From: Lachancea mirantina
Lineage: Eukaryota > Ascomycota > Saccharomycetes > Saccharomycetales > Saccharomycetaceae
Direction of reading: 5' to 3'
DNA length: 64,000 nucleotides
NCBI GenBank assembly: GCA_900074745.1
Contig: LT598465.1
Coordinates: 1,054,001-1,118,000 of the forward strand
Shown piece by piece: positions 1 to 11,411 of this stretch. Under the pieces are notes generated by a model. That model was given only the letters and a program-made list of their open reading frames with translations. It made no database searches and was not told where the DNA came from. The number at the start of each line of letters is the position of its first letter. Within the stretch, counting starts at the first letter, position 1. Position numbers and translations under genes: made by a program.

Positions 1-530
1 CAAATATTCCTGTTGTCTTCAATCCTGCCGTGGGATACTTTTTCCCTCCAGATATGGACACGAGGACCCTAAAAATCTGCGTTAGCGCCGCATCCACGTA
101 CGACCGTGAGTCCTCCGGCGTAAAGCCTCGGTATCGTATTGAGGAGCCAACAATCGTCCAAGCACATTATGACTCGATTACCGCAAAAATTCAACGCATT
201 CTAAAAGACTACCTACCAGACCTGCTTTACAGCCAAAGTCGTTTAAGAGACATTGTCGATCTCAAGATATGTTGGATATCCGATTCGGCCAACTCGGACT
301 TTGTGATTGACCGTGTCCCAGGACAAGAAAATGTCTATGTGAGCTGTGGAGATTCTGGCCATGCCTTCAAGTTCTTGCCCAACATCGGGCGTTATATATG
401 GCAGAGGATGGAGGGTAATTTGACAAAAGAGCATCAACAGAGATGGCAATGGCGAGAAAGTGTATGGACCAAAGACTCTCTCTCTTGGCGTATGGAGCAT
501 CAACGTGACAGCTTGGACAAACTTACTTAA
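1..530 (+). CDS. FAD-dependent amine oxidase, C-terminal part (fructosyl-amine/saccharopine oxidase family); cut by left edge
   Basis: The reading frame is open from base 3 and its start lies outside the window; about 176 residues remain. It resembles the C-terminal half of the sarcosine oxidase/fructosyl-amino-acid oxidase/L-pipecolate oxidase family. Seen: a YFFPPD stretch, a CWISDSANSDFVID segment that corresponds to the C-x-x-T-x-x-P/A-D-x-x-F-x-x-D region where family members attach FAD to a cysteine, and a GDSGHAFKFLPNIG block typical of the flavin-contacting end. Family enzymes oxidise secondary amines (glycated amino acids, saccharopine, pipecolate), giving an imine and hydrogen peroxide. 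I see no C-terminal SKL-type peroxisome signal (the protein ends DKLT). I know of no close S. cerevisiae counterpart. The exact substrate cannot be told from this piece. Confidence 0.75.
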   Translation, partial: NIPVVFNPAVGYFFPPDMDTRTLKICVSAASTYDRESSGVKPRYRIEEPTIVQAHYDSITAKIQRILKDYLPDLLYSQSRLRDIVDLKICWISDSANSDFVIDRVPGQENVYVSCGDSGHAFKFLPNIGRYIWQRMEGNLTKEHQQRWQWRESVWTKDSLSWRMEHQRDSLDKLT

Positions 531-1091
531 TCTCTTAGATGAGCTAGAGCAGACTGCCTCGGTCAAAATTCACCCGAAAAGCCGTCATCAAGAGCTTCAT
601 GGGTCAATCGTCCACGGGCGCATAGGCTTCAGTGACTCGAGAGTCATTGCAGATGCGACTCACCAAGCCGACGACGTATAGAATTAGGTAAATTTTCTTC
701 ATCTTAAACGAAAGGAGTCTTATACGAAATCATCTTGAATTTTAACTAAGCTGCTTAACTTAAAATTCCTCGTTCTTGATCTGAATGATAGAGAAAGAGA
801 TTCCGCCAATAAAGTGCGCATCACGTTCAAAGTGCTGGCACCGGAACGAGATTCATCTCCTCAAAATAATAAACAAGCAGATTTGGTTTTGGAAGCATCC
901 TGTTGGTTAAGGAATAGCTTCGTTTAGTTTTTGTTCGGGTCGTGGAATAACGATCTTGCAGATAGACGAGCTTACTGTGTATAGCCGGGTGAGGTTTAAG
1001 GGTGAACCATTTTGATATTCTATAAAAGGTCTTAGGGTAGTACGGGATTTGAAAAGACGTTGTGGATGAAGGCATCGTCCGATAAATCCAG
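531..1091. other. Intergenic: amine oxidase 3' side and SET3 promoter
   Basis: No gene recognised. A TATAAAAGG motif at 1021-1029 lies about 65 bases before the SET3-type start codon and could serve as its TATA box. Confidence 0.4.
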
Positions 1092-3353
1092 ATGGCAGAA
1101 AACAACGTAAAGGACGAGAGCACACTTCTCGAAGATGCGTCGACGTTACTGATGTTTTCTAAAGGAACAGAGGCGCACACTGAGAACTCTGGCGCGGATT
1201 TTAATATGGCTGGCCAAGCTCCGACCTCTCGACGACTTTCGACTCCATTCTCGCCCTCGAATAAGAAGGATCTCGAAAATCAAAATATCTCGGGGGCTTC
1301 GAACTCCCCAACAGCGTCCAAGCCTTCCTCATATTCCCAAGTGAATCCGCTTGCATCACCGGGTCCTGCTTCTGCGGTTCTTCTAGACAACATCGACGAA
1401 AAAGTCGAAAGTCACCTCCCGGAGGCCGGGCATACTCGTAGCAGGAGTTCGTCGTCTTTTTCAGGCTCTGGCAAGGGCATGGTTGCAGCTGCTGCTCTAG
1501 CAGCGGCGGCTACCGTTCCTCTGCCCCTCCGTAGACACTCGGGAGAAAAAGCAAAAAAGCGTCTAGAGTCCCAAATTGAAGAACATGGAAAAACTCAAGA
1601 CGAGCAGTGGCCTGTTCCGCAATCATATATTGTTGATCCAGACGCTGGCACCATTACGTGTATCTGTGGTTATGACGATGATGACGGTTTCACTATTCAA
1701 TGCGATCACTGCAACCGATGGCAGCATGCAGTTTGTTACGGAATTAAAGATATCGAAACGGCTCCAGACGATTATTTGTGCTGTGCATGCCATCCGAGAA
1801 AACTAGACGTGAAGAGGGCCAAACGAAAACAACAAGAGCGCAAAAATCCCAAGTCCAAAAGGAAGAGAAAAAGTGTGGACGACGACAGAGTCAGTAGTGC
1901 TCGATCTTCTTCAAATGATGTGACTCAAGTGGGTAGCTCTATCAAAACTGGCGAAAAAGATGTGAAATTAGATGAAACAGTGCAGAAAGTCGACAGTTTC
2001 CTGAGTCCTAAAGACGCATTCCCGATTGTTTATTTCCCGTTATCTTCAAGTGAATACAAAGACAAATATGCTCGATTGTTTATTGAAACACACAGCGATG
2101 ATGATTGGGTTACGCTGTACAACAAGAAGAGTTTTACTCCTTTGCCAATAGAAGTCAGACCCTATGCGGAGAGTTCCAGCAGCAAGGGCTTCACGGGATT
2201 TGCGAAGTTAGGAGTTTTTCTACAGAAAGACTGTCGAAAATCGGATTTAATCGAAGAATTCGTGGGGGAAATTGATTTCAAGAAAAAGTATCTTACTGAT
2301 ACGAGGAACAATTATAGAATATGGGGGACTACAAAACCTAAAGTAATATGCCACCCCCACTGGCCCATATGCATCGATGCGAGACTTGCAGGTAACCTGA
2401 CGCGCTATGTCAGACGTTCCTGTTTTCCCAACATCGAGCTTGCAACCGTTCGACTGGGAGAAAGCTCGAAAAATGTGAAATTCATCTTAAAAGCAACGCG
2501 AGACATAATGGCTGGAGAAGAATTGCAACTAGGTTGGGAATGGGACTTACGACACCCCGTACTGTCAATCATCAATGGCAGTCATACTGTTGAGTCCCTT
2601 CCAGATCCTGACAAGTACATGCTCATTCATTCAGTTGATACCATCCTAGGAAGCTGCGAGTGTGCATGTGGCTCTAACAACAAAGATTGTGAACTACAAA
2701 AAGTCCGCAAATATTCGCTAAATCTCATAAAGCTGGTAAAATCCAAAATGAACAATAGATACAAGTTGAATGAGATTCTAAATCGAGCGCAGAAGGGGAG
2801 AGGACAGACTCCAATTTTGTCCAGGATGGCGCGTGAGGCAATAAGCAGCGCCGCGAGAGCAAGTGAAATTTTGGCTGATTTCCAATCCGTTCAGATGAGA
2901 ATCTCTGGGAAAGATCAAAATTCATCTCGCGTTCAAAAAAGAACCAGAGAACACGGCATCCAGAGAAGCACCAGGAAATTGAGCTTGTTGGAAAGGCACC
3001 TGGAGAAAGAGCGACAAACCGGCATAGCAATACCCCACCAAATAGCATCCTCAGTGACAGTGATAACGAATCCTGCTGATTTTGACGAATCACGTGTGAC
3101 GGATCTGAAGGCTTTACCAATTCCTGTGGAAATCGATATTTCAAGCATGGGCCCGGTGATTCCTCACATGGATAGAGAGGTTTACCCTGTCGGAATCAAG
3201 CAGCAAGCGTCGAGCGAGAAATTGTTTGTCGGAGCTGCTGCTACGGTAGGTGATTCAAGTCTTCTTGGGAATCTTACTGCCACTGCTCCTCAGCGTGCAC
3301 CAAAGAAAAAGCTAAGTTTCGCGGATTATAAGAAAAAACAGAAGCCGCTGTAA
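1092..3353 (+). CDS. SET3: PHD-finger and SET-domain chromatin protein (SET3/SET4 type)
   Basis: 753 residues, close to S. cerevisiae Set3 (about 750). A PHD zinc finger spans residues ~190-235 (CICGYDDDD, CDHCNRWQH, CCACHP). A SET-like domain spans ~370-480, followed by a Cys cluster (CECACGSNNKDC) near 522-533. Set3 is the scaffold of the Set3C histone deacetylase complex and reads H3K4 methylation through its PHD finger. The SET domain is probably not catalytic: where active SET enzymes have an NHSC motif, this protein reads YVRRSCFPN, as expected for the Set3/Set4 branch. The N-terminus is low-complexity, Ser/Ala rich. The ATG is the first in frame. S. cerevisiae has two paralogs, SET3 and SET4, and SET4 (YJL105W) is next to PAM16 as here, so this is the single pre-duplication gene. 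Confidence 0.93.
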   Translation: MAENNVKDESTLLEDASTLLMFSKGTEAHTENSGADFNMAGQAPTSRRLSTPFSPSNKKDLENQNISGASNSPTASKPSSYSQVNPLASPGPASAVLLDNIDEKVESHLPEAGHTRSRSSSSFSGSGKGMVAAAALAAAATVPLPLRRHSGEKAKKRLESQIEEHGKTQDEQWPVPQSYIVDPDAGTITCICGYDDDDGFTIQCDHCNRWQHAVCYGIKDIETAPDDYLCCACHPRKLDVKRAKRKQQERKNPKSKRKRKSVDDDRVSSARSSSNDVTQVGSSIKTGEKDVKLDETVQKVDSFLSPKDAFPIVYFPLSSSEYKDKYARLFIETHSDDDWVTLYNKKSFTPLPIEVRPYAESSSSKGFTGFAKLGVFLQKDCRKSDLIEEFVGEIDFKKKYLTDTRNNYRIWGTTKPKVICHPHWPICIDARLAGNLTRYVRRSCFPNIELATVRLGESSKNVKFILKATRDIMAGEELQLGWEWDLRHPVLSIINGSHTVESLPDPDKYMLIHSVDTILGSCECACGSNNKDCELQKVRKYSLNLIKLVKSKMNNRYKLNEILNRAQKGRGQTPILSRMAREAISSAARASEILADFQSVQMRISGKDQNSSRVQKRTREHGIQRSTRKLSLLERHLEKERQTGIAIPHQIASSVTVITNPADFDESRVTDLKALPIPVEIDISSMGPVIPHMDREVYPVGIKQQASSEKLFVGAAATVGDSSLLGNLTATAPQRAPKKKLSFADYKKKQKPL

Positions 3354-3586
3354 TTGAAATTTTGAATTAAGAACTTGGTACGGCCCGGTATCCTCTCGTC
3401 TCAGAAGGAAGACGGTAGTAGTAGAGCGTTTCTTGACATTGCCTCATCGTTATTTATAGTCAGTTTGTACGTAACATTTCAAAGAAAAAATTTGAAAGTC
3501 TTGATCGCTCGGGATTGAGAATTAATTGATGGAAAACCAAGCTAGACGCTTCCATTCACCATAAGATTGACGACTGAAAAGGAAAA

Positions 3587-3988
3587 ATGGCTCACAGAGC
3601 ATTGATGCAGGTTATCTTCACGGGCGCCCAAGTATTTGGGCGTGCATTTAGCGAGGCTTACAAACAAGCAGCGGTACAAGCTAGCCGACAGGGCCAAACT
3701 GCAGCGAAAGGCCGCGGCGCAGAGTATGGAGGAATTACCCTGGATGAGAGTTGCAAGATTCTGAACATCGAGAACGAGAATGACCTGAACACGGACAAGA
3801 TAGAACAAAGATACAAATATCTCTTTGATGTTAACGACAAAGAGAAGGGAGGAAGCTTTTATCTTCAAAGTAAGGTGTATAGAGCTGCTGAGCGCTTGAA
3901 ATTTGAACTTGCCGAGCGACAAGGTGCTGCTGAACAAGACGTTGGCCAAGAGGGCAATCCAAAGGGCAACAAGAAGAGCCCTGAATGA
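3587..3988 (+). CDS. PAM16: Pam16/Tim16, J-like subunit of the mitochondrial presequence translocase motor
   Basis: 133 residues. The N-terminus (MAHRALMQVIFTGAQVFGRAF) matches Pam16 almost exactly, as does the core GGITLDESCKILNIE. The J-like domain (~50-110) carries DKE in the sequence LFDVNDKEKGGSFYLQSK where active J proteins have HPD. This is the known hallmark of Pam16, which binds Pam18 and restrains its stimulation of mtHsp70 at the TIM23 import channel. It acts at the matrix face of the inner membrane. Its position just after the SET gene is the same as in S. cerevisiae (YJL104W next to YJL105W). Confidence 0.97.
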   Translation: MAHRALMQVIFTGAQVFGRAFSEAYKQAAVQASRQGQTAAKGRGAEYGGITLDESCKILNIENENDLNTDKIEQRYKYLFDVNDKEKGGSFYLQSKVYRAAERLKFELAERQGAAEQDVGQEGNPKGNKKSPE

Positions 3989-4418
3989 ACATACCATTCA
4001 TACCAGGCTTCACATCTGCATAACACTTCCTGGAGCCCTTTATATCATCCTGTAATTAGTTTTCTTTAGGTATCTCTAGCGTAGGGTTACAAAATCGAAA
4101 GACAATCGTCTTTGGTCATTTGCAATACTCACCGGCTATAATGAGACAGCGGCGTGCTGTTTGTCTAGTCTATTTGATATACTTCCCGGTCAACATGAAT
4201 ATACGCATGATTGCAGACGAATCTTAGTAGACTTAGCCACTTCCTACCCCCAATTCTGCTAAGAATCACGGCTCCGTTTCACGCTTTACCATTGTATGGT
4301 ATAGCTTTAAGTCTCTCTGTCACTTTGACTTTTATAGTCCATGTGGTTCAATTCGCTCTTTACACGTGATTCCAAGAGATAATCTTAATCATCTACACCT
4401 ATCTCGTCAATCATCAAA
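3989..4418. other. Intergenic between PAM16 and OAZ1
   Basis: 430 bases holding the PAM16 3' side and the OAZ1 promoter. A CACGTGA E-box occurs near 4363. No RNA gene or further coding sequence recognised. Confidence 0.4.
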
Positions 4419-5181
4419 ATGGAATCCTTAGAAAGAAAACAATCGCGTTTACTACATTTGTTGGGCTCTGAGCATGTGCGAAATAGGCTAGAGCGTCCCG
4501 AAACCCAATCCATGAGTGTGAGCCTCAATATTCGAAACTTAGCCAAACGTCGCCAGACGCAGGCCCCCATCTTTCATTATTACACGTTGGTGGATGGGTT
4601 GGAGGAGTGGTGTCCGTGACACCGCATATTTGGAAGTGGGTGAGCAACAGCTCACAGAACTGTACTGGGACGTCATACTCCTGACAGAAAGTCAGTTTCT
4701 GATACCTGGCTTTACAGCGTACTCTAAATTCCAGGCGTATGTGGTTCGACAGGTTGGACATGATATCACCATGTACGAACGAATGATAAAGCCCACAGTT
4801 CAGCAGCGTGAAACCTCACTCTGGCGCTGTATTGGCGCTACATACTCGCTGCTTTTCTTTCCAGACTGGTTCCAAAGGCCATTTTTCTGCAAAAACGACG
4901 CCACATGTCTTCAGGTGACGATTCGTGGTGACATTACCCAGATCGCGAAGCCGCTGCTCATGGCCCTGCTGGAGTATGGCGCTACTCTCCGGCTGGCCTG
5001 GTTGAGGCTCTATGTGCACAGGGAAGCTCCTGGCATAAAACCGTTGCTTCGAAACCTGAATTGGCTTGGAGGACGCATCGTACCAAACGAGAACCGTGCC
5101 GTTGTGCTTGAATCGTGCAGTTGCGAGGAAACGTGGATGTTCAGCGACGAACATTACGTGATCATTGAGTTTGAGTGCTAG
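4419..5181 (+). CDS. OAZ1: Ornithine decarboxylase antizyme, made by programmed +1 frameshifting
   Basis: Two overlapping frames make one protein. Frame 1 runs 4419-4616 (66 codons) and ends at TGA 4617-4619. Frame +1 continues 4618-5181 (187 residues), giving about 253 residues versus 292 in S. cerevisiae. The junction reads TGT CCG TGA C: slipping past one T at CCG lets translation go on with GAC. The segment before it (GLEEWC) matches yeast GFKDWC. After it, YWDVIL-TESQF, LLRNLNWLGG and the C-terminal VIIEFEC match S. cerevisiae Oaz1. Antizyme binds ornithine decarboxylase monomers and sends them to the proteasome; polyamines raise frameshifting and so close a feedback loop. It precedes ARL3 and MNN9 orthologs as in S. 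cerevisiae (YPL052W, YPL051W, YPL050C). Confidence 0.93.
4611..4620 (+). promoter_or_regulatory. Antizyme +1 frameshift site (CCG TGA C)
   Basis: The in-frame stop TGA at 4617-4619 follows codon CCG (4614-4616). Reading resumes in the +1 frame at GAC (4618-4620). S. cerevisiae OAZ1 uses GCG TGA C at the homologous place, so the P-site codon changed from GCG to CCG while the TGA-C context is kept. Confidence 0.88.
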
Positions 5182-5254
5182 TCTGGGACTCGTCATTCAA
5201 GAGGACTTTGCATGGGATGTGCATATATTTGCGCACCTAATGATACGCTGCAAC

Positions 5255-5710
5255 TCATTGCTGGTGACCGTCAGCACTGTTTTGTCGAGGTTTCTCCTTC
5301 CCCGGTTGCTTTCTAGGCTCCGCCTCAGGTTTCAGCTCCGCATCCCGTGAACGCAGTCTTCGGGATTTGTACGCATTCCTTGTTTTCTCATCGGCGCGCT
5401 CTTTTTCCACAACTGTTGCAATTTTCTTACGGAACTCTTCGCATCTTGCTTCGATGGTCGGATCATCAAGACCCTCTTCCTCTAGCATATCTCTATGTTC
5501 GGACACTCGCAGCTCTATTTCACGCTTTTCCATATGATTTATAATACTTTGATCTTTTTGGCGGACTGTTTGCCTTGGTTTCTTCTTTTCAACTCGATTG
5601 AGGAAGTTCTTTACACCTTTACGATTCTCGTTGAAAGCCAAAGACTGCTGGATGTGACCAGAAGTCGAAGAGCCCTTTGCGCTCCTCAGCCCAATCCCGT
5701 TGTAGGACAT
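5255..5710 (-). CDS. CWC21: Spliceosome-associated protein Cwc21 (cwf21 family)
   Basis: 151 residues. The N-terminus MSYNGIGLRSAKGSSTSGHIQ matches the strongly conserved start of Cwc21/SRm300 proteins. The cwf21 domain follows at ~70-105 (HRDMLEEEGLDDPTIEARCEEFRKKI), then a charged, Arg/Lys/Glu-rich tail. In S. cerevisiae Cwc21 binds Prp8 and Snu114 in the catalytically active spliceosome. The gene is convergent with OAZ1 (73 bases between the stops) and divergent from ARL3 (175 bases between the starts). In S. cerevisiae it is beside PHO8 (YDR482C, YDR481C), which is two genes away here. Confidence 0.93.
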   Translation of the reverse strand: MSYNGIGLRSAKGSSTSGHIQQSLAFNENRKGVKNFLNRVEKKKPRQTVRQKDQSIINHMEKREIELRVSEHRDMLEEEGLDDPTIEARCEEFRKKIATVVEKERADEKTRNAYKSRRLRSRDAELKPEAEPRKQPGKEKPRQNSADGHQQ

Positions 5711-5885
5711 AGTAGACTACGAGATCGGGATCTGGTTAAAACCGTTCTATCCGTGTATTGTCTACCGCTAATTAGCTAGTTTATTAGATTTTCGAGGTCT
5801 CCATCTCATCTTGAAAAAGTTCATCAACAAGCCGGAAGAACCATAAACACGACAGTCCTCGGCAAAAGGACTAATCGCTTTCGGG

Positions 5886-6479
5886 ATGTTCCACTTGGCA
5901 AAAGGTCTTTATACCAATTGGAATCGGAAGGAGCAATATTCTATTCTCATATTGGGCCTGGACAACGCTGGCAAAACTACTTTTCTGGAAACGCTCAAGA
6001 AGGAATTCACTAATGCATCAAAACCGCTGGAGAAAATTACGCCAACAGTGGGTCAAAATGTTGCTACCATACCGGTCGAGAACTGCAATCTGAAACTGTG
6101 GGATGTGGGTGGACAAGAAGCGCTGAGGTCACTGTGGGCTGAGTATTATCTTCAGGCTCACGGCATAGTATTTGTCATTGACAGTTCTGATCGCAGTCGG
6201 CTTGATGAATGTTGTAACGCGCTACAGAATGTTGTCATGGATGATGACGTGGAGGGCATACCGGTACTCATGCTTGCGAATAAACAGGACCGAGAAGACC
6301 GGATGGAAGTGCAAGACATCAAAGAAGTCTTCAACAAAATAGCTGAACATTTGGGCGCAAGAGACAGCCGAGTTCTTCCTATAAGTGCTCTCAACGGCCA
6401 AGGCGTACGAGAGGCTGCGGAATGGCTCATAGTGCGTCTCAAGAGAAATAAGGATAATAAACCGCCGCAATACAAATGA
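5886..6479 (+). CDS. ARL3: ARF-like small GTPase Arl3
   Basis: 197 residues, the size of yeast Arl3. GTP-binding motifs in order: GLDNAGKTT (P-loop, ~24-32), a switch I TPTVGQN, DVGGQE (switch II), NKQD and the SAL motif. The N-terminus begins MFHLAKGLYTNW with no Gly at position 2, so it cannot be myristoylated. Arl3 is instead N-terminally acetylated by NatC and recruited to the Golgi by Sys1, where it acts upstream of Arl1 and the golgin Imh1. The gene follows OAZ1, as in S. cerevisiae. Confidence 0.95.
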   Translation: MFHLAKGLYTNWNRKEQYSILILGLDNAGKTTFLETLKKEFTNASKPLEKITPTVGQNVATIPVENCNLKLWDVGGQEALRSLWAEYYLQAHGIVFVIDSSDRSRLDECCNALQNVVMDDDVEGIPVLMLANKQDREDRMEVQDIKEVFNKIAEHLGARDSRVLPISALNGQGVREAAEWLIVRLKRNKDNKPPQYK

Positions 6480-6723
6480 TACGCGAATTTTGCCAGGATA
6501 TTTGAGAATTTAGGGTTCCATGCTATTGCGAAACTCATTGCATTTCAGGAATCCATGGAGGGCATCAGAACTTATGGCTACCTCTTTTATACCCGTTTAC
6601 GTCCCACATGATTTGAAATTCTCGAAGTCAACAAGCTGAACCAGCATTATCACAAGCCAATCCAATCCGTCTTCCCGCAAGCAAAGCTTGAGGGGATCTA
6701 ATAACGATATTTAGAAGGCAAAT

Positions 6724-8346
6724 ATGCCCAGCGAAAGGTCCCAGCTTTTGGGTAGAAGTGGCAAGAAGAAGTGGGCTCAAAAAATTAAGCCTTTGCGCGT
6801 TTCATTGGCTGCGCTTTTGCTACTTTTAGTAGTGGGCTCGGTGAGCATCAATTACTTTCAAGGTGGTATCAGAAGAGAATCCAAGAAGAAAAATGTGATT
6901 TTTTTTGTTACAGATGGTATGGGACCAGCTTCGTTGTCGCTCACGAGATCTTTCCGGCAGTTTAGAGACAGCCTGGACATTGACGACATTTTGAACCTCG
7001 ACAAACGGCTAATTGGGTCTTCAAGGACCAGATCTTCTAACTCGCTGATCACGGATTCAGCTGCCGGTGCAACTGCGTTTTCTTGTGCTCTGAAAAGTTA
7101 TAATGGAGCCATTGGCGTCAATCCCACGAAAGACCCCTGTGGGACCTTGTTAGAAGCTGCGAAATTGAATGGTTTGCTCACGGGTCTTGTTGTCACCACG
7201 CGTATTACCGATGCTACTCCTGCGGCGTTCAGTTCCCATGTGGATTACAGATTTCAGGAAGACTTGATTGCCGAGCAGCAGTTGGGTGGTTATCCCTTGG
7301 GTCGTATGGTAGACCTCATGATTGGAGGAGGAAGAACGCATTTTTACACGGCTGCAGACTCTGAATACGGGAGTGCTGGATCGAGAGCGGATGGCCGCAA
7401 TTTGATAAAAGAAGCGAAAAAGAATGGATGGAGCTACGTAGGGAATATTCACGAGTTCCATAAACTGCAGCAAGGTGCTAACGTGAGCCTGCCTTTGCTC
7501 GCTTTGCTTGCGGACTATGACATTCCCTTCGATATTGATAGAGACGAAGCTATTTATCCCTCTCTTGAAGAAGAGGCTATGACAGCAGTTAATGCATTGA
7601 GTAAGGCCACTGAGAATTCTGACAAGGGGTTTTTTCTGATGATTGAGGGGTCTCGCATTGACCACGCTGGTCACCAGAATGATGCTGCTGCTCAGGTACG
7701 CGAAGTTTTAGCCTTCGACAAGGCGTTTGAGGCTGTCCGGAAGTTCGCTGAACAGTCCGATGACGAAACCATTCTGATTGTCACATCAGATCACGAGACC
7801 GGTGGTTTAGTTACCGCCAAACAGCTCGGAAAGGATTATCCTGAGTATGTTTGGTACCCACAAGCCCTTTTGAACGCCAGTCACTCAGGTGAGTATCTAA
7901 GCAAAAAGGTTCTCTCTTATACGGGCGAAAACAAGGAGGAATTCATCGAAACTTCTATTTTCGAGAGGGATCTTGGCATCGTGGACTACAAGCGTGATGA
8001 TGTGAAGGTGCTCGCTGAGCTTACATCTTTGGGCGACATTGCTGATAAACTAAATCTGATGGTATCGGATAGAGCTAGAGTTGGTTGGACGACTCACGGG
8101 CACAGCGCCGTGGACGTCAATATATATGCTTACGCTAACAGGCAAAGTGTGTGGCATCAAGTACTTGACAACCTTCAAGGAAATCACGAAAATATTGAAA
8201 TTGGCCAATTCATGGCAGATTACTTGGACTTCAATCTCACGAAAGTTACAGAGCTTGTTAAGAAAACAAAGCACTCTCCGGCTGATCATAAGATCGAGTT
8301 GCTGGACAACATCGCTCATCATTCCGGTCTCCTAAATGATTTGTGA
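6724..8346 (+). CDS. PHO8: Vacuolar alkaline phosphatase Pho8 (type II membrane precursor)
   Basis: 540 residues (S. cerevisiae 566). A short basic cytosolic tail is followed by one signal-anchor helix at ~24-45. Alkaline phosphatase motifs: FVTDGMG (metal ligand Asp ~63), TDSAAGAT (catalytic Ser ~111), GSRIDHAGHQND, TSDHETGG and TTHGHSAVDV, which together bind two Zn and one Mg. N-glycosylation sequons such as NVS and NLT are present. Pho8 reaches the vacuole by the AP-3 route, where its propeptide is cleaved; it removes phosphate from phosphoesters. No perfect CACGTG Pho4 site was found in the 244-base upstream gap, only CACATG near 6607. Confidence 0.95.
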   Translation: MPSERSQLLGRSGKKKWAQKIKPLRVSLAALLLLLVVGSVSINYFQGGIRRESKKKNVIFFVTDGMGPASLSLTRSFRQFRDSLDIDDILNLDKRLIGSSRTRSSNSLITDSAAGATAFSCALKSYNGAIGVNPTKDPCGTLLEAAKLNGLLTGLVVTTRITDATPAAFSSHVDYRFQEDLIAEQQLGGYPLGRMVDLMIGGGRTHFYTAADSEYGSAGSRADGRNLIKEAKKNGWSYVGNIHEFHKLQQGANVSLPLLALLADYDIPFDIDRDEAIYPSLEEEAMTAVNALSKATENSDKGFFLMIEGSRIDHAGHQNDAAAQVREVLAFDKAFEAVRKFAEQSDDETILIVTSDHETGGLVTAKQLGKDYPEYVWYPQALLNASHSGEYLSKKVLSYTGENKEEFIETSIFERDLGIVDYKRDDVKVLAELTSLGDIADKLNLMVSDRARVGWTTHGHSAVDVNIYAYANRQSVWHQVLDNLQGNHENIEIGQFMADYLDFNLTKVTELVKKTKHSPADHKIELLDNIAHHSGLLNDL

Positions 8347-8476
8347 AAACTCAATAATAGTTATCAATAACATGCTTGACTTTATCCTTTTCTCTTTATT
8401 AAACGAAGGGAAGATATAAACTAGGTGTAAAATAAACTACATTTATTTGCGAATAATGTTGCATGATGATCTCGGA

Positions 8477-10580
<2,104 letters not shown>

Positions 10581-11411
10581 TTACATGAAGTCATCGTCGC
10601 CAAAATCGTCAAAGGCGGAAGCGTCCATGTCGACATCCTGGTCCTTTTTAAACGCACCACCTAAGTTGGCTTTGGCGGCTTTGGCCTTCTTCTTACCTGC
10701 ACCACCGGTGGCGGTCCCACCTTTCACCTTCGCCAAACGCGCTTGTCTCTCCTGTCTCTCCTTTTCCTTGATCAGCACGTTCAGAGTTGCCACGGTTTGA
10801 CGTATGGACTCGACAGACATGGGCTTAGCAACATCCCTTATCAAATCAATTGCCAACCCCGACGAGTAATTGAGGGCTGACTTGTCGTTCATTGAAGTGA
10901 TAGCGGTCGCTAACGCTTTTCTGAGGTCTTGAAACTCCATCTTCGTCTCGGCCTTGAACAGCGGGTGTGCGTCGAAGGGTGTGTCTTTGGTGAAAGAGGC
11001 AGGACGCAAGAGGGCGTCCTCGTCCAGCTGTTTCTGCAATGCTTTAGCCCTGGGGTGTTCGTCGGCCATATTGAGACCTTCAAACAAATCCGCTGCGTTC
11101 TTCAGGTCTGCGTCCACTTCAGCCTTCTTTAAGACATCCTTTCTGGTTTTTTCATCTAAAGTGTCTATTTCCAGTAGCACTTCACCTTGCTTCTTGGAAT
11201 CCTTTTTGCCATTGGTTTTAGCTTTGTCCTTTTTGGCACCCGCAGCTGGCTTTTTAGCAGGCTTCAAGCTACCCTCGGATTCTTCAGCATCCCATGACTC
11301 TAACAAAGCGTCGTCGTCGTCGCCGGCTGTAAACTCGTCGTCCCAAGACGCCATGACAGGCGCATCTTTAGCGGAAGACGGAACAACAAAATCCTCGTCG
11401 TCCCAAGACAT
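10581..11411 (-). CDS. HCR1: Translation initiation factor eIF3j / Hcr1
   Basis: 276 residues (S. cerevisiae 265). The acidic, Trp-containing N-terminus (MSWDDEDF, ASWDDEF, ESWDAEE) is the eIF3j signature that contacts eIF3b. A Lys-rich linker and the helical dimer domain (~110-215) follow, then a basic region and the C-terminal acidic end FDDFGDDDFM. Hcr1 is a loosely bound eIF3 subunit that helps 40S recruitment, start-site selection, ribosome recycling at termination and 20S pre-rRNA processing. Confidence 0.95.
   Translation of the reverse strand: MSWDDEDFVVPSSAKDAPVMASWDDEFTAGDDDDALLESWDAEESEGSLKPAKKPAAGAKKDKAKTNGKKDSKKQGEVLLEIDTLDEKTRKDVLKKAEVDADLKNAADLFEGLNMADEHPRAKALQKQLDEDALLRPASFTKDTPFDAHPLFKAETKMEFQDLRKALATAITSMNDKSALNYSSGLAIDLIRDVAKPMSVESIRQTVATLNVLIKEKERQERQARLAKVKGGTATGGAGKKKAKAAKANLGGAFKKDQDVDMDASAFDDFGDDDFM

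Noticed and set aside
4330-4360. GGTTCAATTCG as a tRNA B box
   Set aside because: No acceptor stem or A box in range; the sequence lies in the OAZ1 promoter.
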